From Alopecurus myosuroides (Eukaryota; Streptophyta; Magnoliopsida; Poales; Poaceae): a DNA stretch of 64,000 bases. Below are positions 59,836-64,000 of this stretch, one piece after another (position 1 is the stretch's first letter; the number at the start of each line of letters is the position of its first letter). A program made the translations under genes and the position numbers. The stretch covers positions 59,628,825-59,692,824 of the forward strand of contig CM054061.1 of NCBI GenBank assembly GCA_028641055.1, given 5' to 3'. The notes below the pieces were generated by a model that saw only the letters and a list, made by a program, of their open reading frames with translations, was not told the DNA's origin and ran no database searches.

Positions 59836-60146
59836 CTATGGTCTCGGTGGGAACGGACGAACGCCTTCTAGCGTGTTGAATGTCCAGATGTCACGTTGCT
59901 GTCGTATGTGTGCTTCTATATAATGATTGCTCGGTGGTGTGTGGTCGTGGAAGAACAAGCCACCCCGATTGATGACATCCGACTTGAGTATGGTGCAGAT
60001 CCTCTGCTGGATGCGACAGAACTCATCTCTAACATATTCATCGGGGGTGTTGGCCATCTTTGTGGTCATGTCTCGGAGATGACTTGGTAACAATATCTCT
60101 TGGGCATCCTTTAAGTACTCCCTCATCTGAAAGATGGCATACCAAG
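59836..60146 (-). pseudogene. C48-like remnant in block C, truncated by element G
   Basis: Counterpart of 28151-28459: WYAIFQMREYLKD and FNTLEGVRPFPPRP are kept. The frame runs on into the LTR of G (to 60201), but that N-terminal part is LTR sequence and not original. Family as tentative as for block A. Confidence 0.5.
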
Positions 60147-60626
60147 TGACGGGGGGATGATAGCCCGGTAGGCCAAACTCCAAGGAATAAACCCGGCCCA
60201 AGGGATGAGGTGCAGGATCCGGCTAAGGATAAGGAAACTTGTGAAGGCCCAAGCTTGTAGGCCCAATGACCCGGATTGTGGGTTACTGTAAAGGAAAGTT
60301 AGGGCTAGTGCGCCGTGTCCGGGTAGGATTCAGGATACGCCTTGTAGAACAATCCAGGGGGTACGGGTGCTTTATAAACCGACCCCCGGGTCTAGTTTAG
60401 GCAGAGATCTAGGAACCCTAGCAACATCGTGTGATATCGAGCATCAAGTGTAATCCCAGAGTTGAGATATTATATCAAGATCGGAGACTCGGCAACTTTG
60501 ATTGCCGGCTACCAGATCGAATTGCACCATGTTTTCCTCTGAGCTAAACCCTCTCCCAAATACCTGTGTCGTCTTGCCCCAAGATCAGTTACCCCCGGTA
60601 ACATCTGCCGTGATTACCCCACGACA
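60147..60626 (+). repeat. 5' LTR of element G (480 bp)
   Basis: TGACGGGGGGATG..CCCCACGACA. The left border is set by comparison with 28459, where the uninterrupted CACTA sequence continues; the right border by the PBS two bases on. Confidence 0.85.
60370..60379 (+). promoter_or_regulatory. Candidate TATA box of the G LTR
   Basis: CTTTATAAACCGACC, about 250 bp before the LTR end, followed by GC-rich sequence. Good TATA match; start site not known. Confidence 0.6.
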
Positions 60627-60628
60627 GT

Positions 60629-60645
60629 TGGCGCCCACCGTGGGG
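60629..60645 (+). other. Primer binding site of element G
   Basis: TGGCGCCCACCGTGGGG two bases after the LTR. A known type in grass gypsy elements of the RIRE2-like group. I cannot name the tRNA with certainty. Confidence 0.7.
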
Positions 60646-60690
60646 CCTGCGTCCAAAGGTGTTTACATCACGGGAGAAGCTCGGAAGGGC

Positions 60691-63600
60691 ATGGAGAATC
60701 TTGTCGTCGGCGAAATCTACATCGACCACGAAGGAGAAAAGGTGGTGGACGATTCCGGCTGGGGGCCGGAGTCGGATCACCTCGAAACCAGATCCGTCGT
60801 GACAATCGGCCGGATCAGTGTCTTCATCGGTATGGTATGCGCTTCCAATTCGATCCCTGACAACGTTGGATCTGATTCTATGCCAGGAAAATCCACGTCT
60901 ATCCGATCAGATGATGAAGAATCGACTGGAACGACATACCCGGCAGAAGAACCCATCGCGGAGTGGGAACAGCCGGAGGAGCCGGCATGGACCCCACGCG
61001 ACCAGGCCCAAGGAGAAGATGATACCGGGTCTATCCTGGATCTACTGGAAAACCGGTATGAGGAGAACGGTGAGGAAGAACAGCCTGAATTTACACCGGA
61101 TATCGTACGCCGAGTTGCAGTCTATGCGGCCCCCGCGGCCAACCAAGGAAACACAACCGCGGCATCAGTCGGGGCGGCTCAGGCAGAGGCCCAGCAACAG
61201 GGCGCGGTTAACGGAGACCCGGTCTTGACCCGGGTTGATGGAGAGTCGGCGTCAGTAACCAGCAGAGCAGCGGATGAGGAGTTGCATGCAAACACGTTCG
61301 GATTCTTAGAAAACCGGACACCAGGGGCGGGTCCTTCGAACCCGCGCCACCCGGCCTTATTCGATAACAATCTGATTCTAGACCCCACGGTTCTCGCAAC
61401 GGTTATCACTCCGGAAAACGCAGCAGAGCGCGTCAGGGATCTGGATGTGGCTCGTCGTGCGCTGGAACAGCAAAGAAGGCAGGTAGAGGCAGAAAGGCAA
61501 GGGATGGCCACGCGGCGCCGTGAGCTAGATGCGTTGGAAACCCGGCTCCGAGAGGAAACGTCTAGACTACATCAAAGGCACCACACCAGGTTACCAGCCA
61601 TGGGCGGGGTTATCAATCCGGCTAATTTATTTGTTACACCTCAGGACCAGCCGATACCAGTGGTGAACCAGGGAACCGCACCCCAACAAGTGACAGCAGC
61701 GACATATCCGGCAAATGAGCGGACCGGGTTACCCCACCACAAACTAGAATCACGACCGGCAACGATCCACCACCACCGCCACCATCACGGTTCCGCACAC
61801 CAGCCGGCCACTACAATAACCCCATGGACAATGTATATGCAGCGACACTTGCGTTGAATCAAATCCCTGTGGGAGAGTCGTCCCATGCAGAAAGGACTCG
61901 GCAAGCCATCGATCTGTTGCACACTGCGGTGGCACAGCAAGCCAATTATCCGGATCACAGAAGCGGTATGCACGGGACACCATACGTCAGTCAACAACAA
62001 GGGAATATCCAAACAAGTTCAGCGCGGCGGAGGGAAGAGCAGCAGCAAATGCCGCCTCCTCCCCGCGCTCAGGCAGCATCAGCAGCACAGGCCGTCGTGG
62101 ACAGTTCTAGGGCTCGGAGGGCCGCGGCCGGGTCTGCAGCGCATGGACTTCCCGCAGCACCGCGCCCAGCCGCGCCCCCCGCGGCATCACATGTTTCCAG
62201 AGCAAGGCCGGCTTCAACCGTTCTTGCGGGACCCAAGTGTCTCTCGGACAATATTAGAGCTGAACCTTACCCGGAAAAATTCAAAGAGCCAGGGAAAGTA
62301 GTGAATTATGAGCCAACTATGGATCCCGAAACATGGCTAAGCAGCTACGAGATGGCAATGTCAATTCGCAACGCGTCCGAGAACCTCCAAGCCAAGTTCA
62401 TGTATCTGATGATGTCGGAAGGAGCAGCAAAATTGTGGTTCACCAATCTGCCAGAGGGATCGATCAAGTCTTGGGAGGAATTGAAGACCGCGTTTGTCAA
62501 ACACTTTCACGGGACCGGCAGGAAATTATTCACTATTGATGATCTAGAGCGATGCGTCCAGAAGAAGGGAGAATCGGCGCGCAGTTGGGTGCGCCGGGTT
62601 ATGGAGATACTTCACTCATCCACGGATATCCAGCCCAAGGATGCACTACAGGCCATGGCAAAAACATGCAAGTATATACCTTTAGTGCAAAAGTTAACTC
62701 GCATGAAGTCCAGTCGAAATGCGTCGGAAATCACAATGGGAGAATTGATGGATGCGTGCAACAAACACGCTGCGACAGATACTACAGAAGAAGAAGCTGA
62801 TGACAAGAAAGCAAAAGCAAACACAAGCAGTAATGGAAGAACCGGCAACGGATCAGCATCAGGTAACAATGGAAATAGCCAGAACAAGCGCCCTTTCGAA
62901 GGAGGTTCCGAGTTTGTCGCCAACACAGAAGCCGGGTCTTCGAGGCCAAGAGCAGAAGGAAATTTCAACGGAGGTAACCACAATGGAGGAAATTATCAAG
63001 GTCCACCAAGGCCGGGTAACAATTGGGACATATTCCGGATGGCATGTCCGAAGCACAGCAGGAATGGCAGGCCAGCTAACCACTCCCTAGAACAGTGCGC
63101 CGATTTACAAAGATGGAAAAATGAGGAAGTGCACAGAGCTATGCGAGGTGCAGGACGGGGAGGAGGACCGGGTCCAGGGGCAAACCCGGGCAACGGCCCA
63201 CCCCCAGCCGGTAACCCGGCGGCTGGAAATCAAAGTAATAACCAAGGGGGGGCAGGAGGTTTCCAGGCTAACCCCAAACAATTGGGTCAATATCATGTGC
63301 ATACCACAGGAGGCTCTAACAAGGACAAAAACATACTGAAGCAAGCGGTCAACTCAGTTTCGTTAGCCGTCCCGAGATACTTGAGATGGTCAGAACAGGA
63401 GGTAACATGGAGCAGAAGGGATCACCCGGAAAGAGTGGAACACCCAGGAGTCTTGGCACTAGTAGTCGCACCGCAAGTCAACGGGTACGAACTGAAAAAG
63501 GTTTTAATGGATGGTGGAAGCAGCATCAATATACTGTATTGGGAAACCTTCCTACGCATGGGTCTCAAGGAATCTCAGCTGCAAAAAAGCTCAACAGTTT

Positions 63601-64000
63601 TTCATGGGATAGTGCCGGGTCATTCAGCATGCCCCGAGGGAAAAATCGCATTGGAAGTAGCCTTTGGAGAGTCAAAGGATAACTATCGAATCGAGTGGCT
63701 TACCTTTGAGGTAGTGAAATTGCGCAGCCCTTATCACGCGCTATTTGGAAGGCCGGCTTACGCCAAATTCATGGCTAGGCCGTGTTACCTATATCTACAG
63801 TTAAAAATCCCGGGTCCCAAGAAGACCATTACCATACATGGAAATCGAGACATAGCGGCTGAATGCGACGAAGGAGATGCAGCAATGGCCGAGCAGGCCT
63901 GTAGAAAAGAAGAACTCAAGCATTACCGGTCTCAAGCAGACCCGGAGGATAGAGCCACATCAAAAAGGCCGAGTACTGAAGGTGAAAGAACAAAATCCAA
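60691..64000 (+). pseudogene. gag: gag-protease of element G, one frameshift, continues beyond the window
   Basis: Start chosen at ATG 60691 (MENLVVGEIYID), 65 bases after the LTR; the frame is open upstream through the LTR, which is not expected to be coding. The first frame holds an acidic N-terminal part and a coiled-coil-like stretch (ARRALEQQRRQVEAERQ). It is left near 61720-61745, after which the frame one base earlier is open without stop to 64000. That frame has PPPPPPSRF, the capsid-like domain (PETWLSSYEMAMSIRN, GAAKLWFTNLPEGSIKSW, LKTAFVKHFHGT), a CX2H..HX4C zinc-knuckle-like motif (CPKH.. NHSLEQC), and the retropepsin loop MDGGSSINIL at about 63507. A single indel would restore one frame; it could be a sequencing error. 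Confidence 0.85.

Larger units (their letters stand above)
58859..60146. mobile_element. Block C CACTA element, cut by element G
   Basis: Starts CACTACTAGGGAAAACCG and matches 27173-28459. The copy stops at ..GATGGCATACCAAG, where the LTR of G begins. The right end would lie behind G, outside the window. Confidence 0.85.
60147..64000 (+). mobile_element. 5' part of a Ty3/gypsy retrotransposon 'G' (continues beyond the window)
   Basis: 5' LTR (60147-60626), PBS (60629-60645), then gag and protease. The domain sequence and the PBS style point to the Tat/Retand-like side of Ty3/gypsy, by recollection. Inserted into the block C CACTA copy; the left flank CCAAG (60142-60146) should be repeated behind the 3' LTR. 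Coding sequence is nearly intact, so it appears younger than E. Confidence 0.88.

Noticed and set aside
60502..60690. Upstream extension of gag in G from an ATG inside the LTR
   Set aside because: It would cross the LTR border and PBS, which are not translated as gag in such elements.
1..64000. CRISPR arrays, operons, riboswitches, bacterial terminators, rRNA or tRNA genes
   Set aside because: Plant repeat DNA. No regularly spaced repeats and no cloverleaf or rRNA sequence noticed; the tRNA-like matches are primer binding sites.

Overview
The window is repeat-dense grass DNA with no intact host gene that I can support. LTR retrotransposons with tRNA-Asp-type primer sites, LTRs of 1.5 to 6 kb, CACTA elements starting CACTACTAGGGAAAA, a Mutator-like element, PIF/Harbinger-type elements and a Helitron are nested inside one another. 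This style fits a large Pooideae genome, most likely Triticeae; that assignment rests on family resemblance from memory, not a database search.

Layout. 1-4684: 3' part of a plus-strand Ty3/gypsy-type element, ending in an LTR at 3096-4684. It carries a long-TIR Mutator-like element (397-1809) with a perfect 9-bp target duplication. 5735-17182: complete but decayed minus-strand Ty3/gypsy element (called E) with two LTRs, PBS, PPT, broken gag-protease-RT-RNaseH and an open integrase frame, flanked by the perfect 5-bp duplication CTCCT. A Harbinger-type element (15328-16378) sits in its 5' LTR. 17733-24635: minus-strand element D, flanked by the 5-bp duplication CCCTC, with the same PBS/PPT style as E but no coding capacity. 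E and D both interrupt one older LTR-like sequence (5691-5734, 17188-17732, 24641-25069). 26275-32251: a long LTR-like sequence containing a complete CACTA element (27173-28983, TSD TAT) with remnants of a viroplasmin/RNase H1 N-terminal-type ORF and a possible C48-protease-like ORF.

32252-41256 (block B) and 57020-60146 (block C) are copies of parts of 19777-28459 (block A). They share the same nested insertion junctions, so they arose by duplication of already nested DNA. Block B gained a Helitron (37029-38499). 41257-55387 is a minus-strand LTR element with 6-kb LTRs and a 2.1-kb non-coding interior (LARD-like), inserted in block B's CACTA copy and missing its outermost right end. 55388-57019 ends in a second CACTA-type terminus. 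60147-64000 is the 5' part of a younger plus-strand Ty3/gypsy element (called G) with LTR, PBS, gag and aspartic protease, inserted in block C's CACTA copy and running off the window.

Functionally, E- and G-type elements encode replication enzymes; D and the 41-55 kb element keep only cis signals and would need such enzymes in trans. Frame and base differences, counted roughly by eye, give this order: host LTR, then E and D, then the A/B/C duplications, then the Helitron, the LARD-like element and G.
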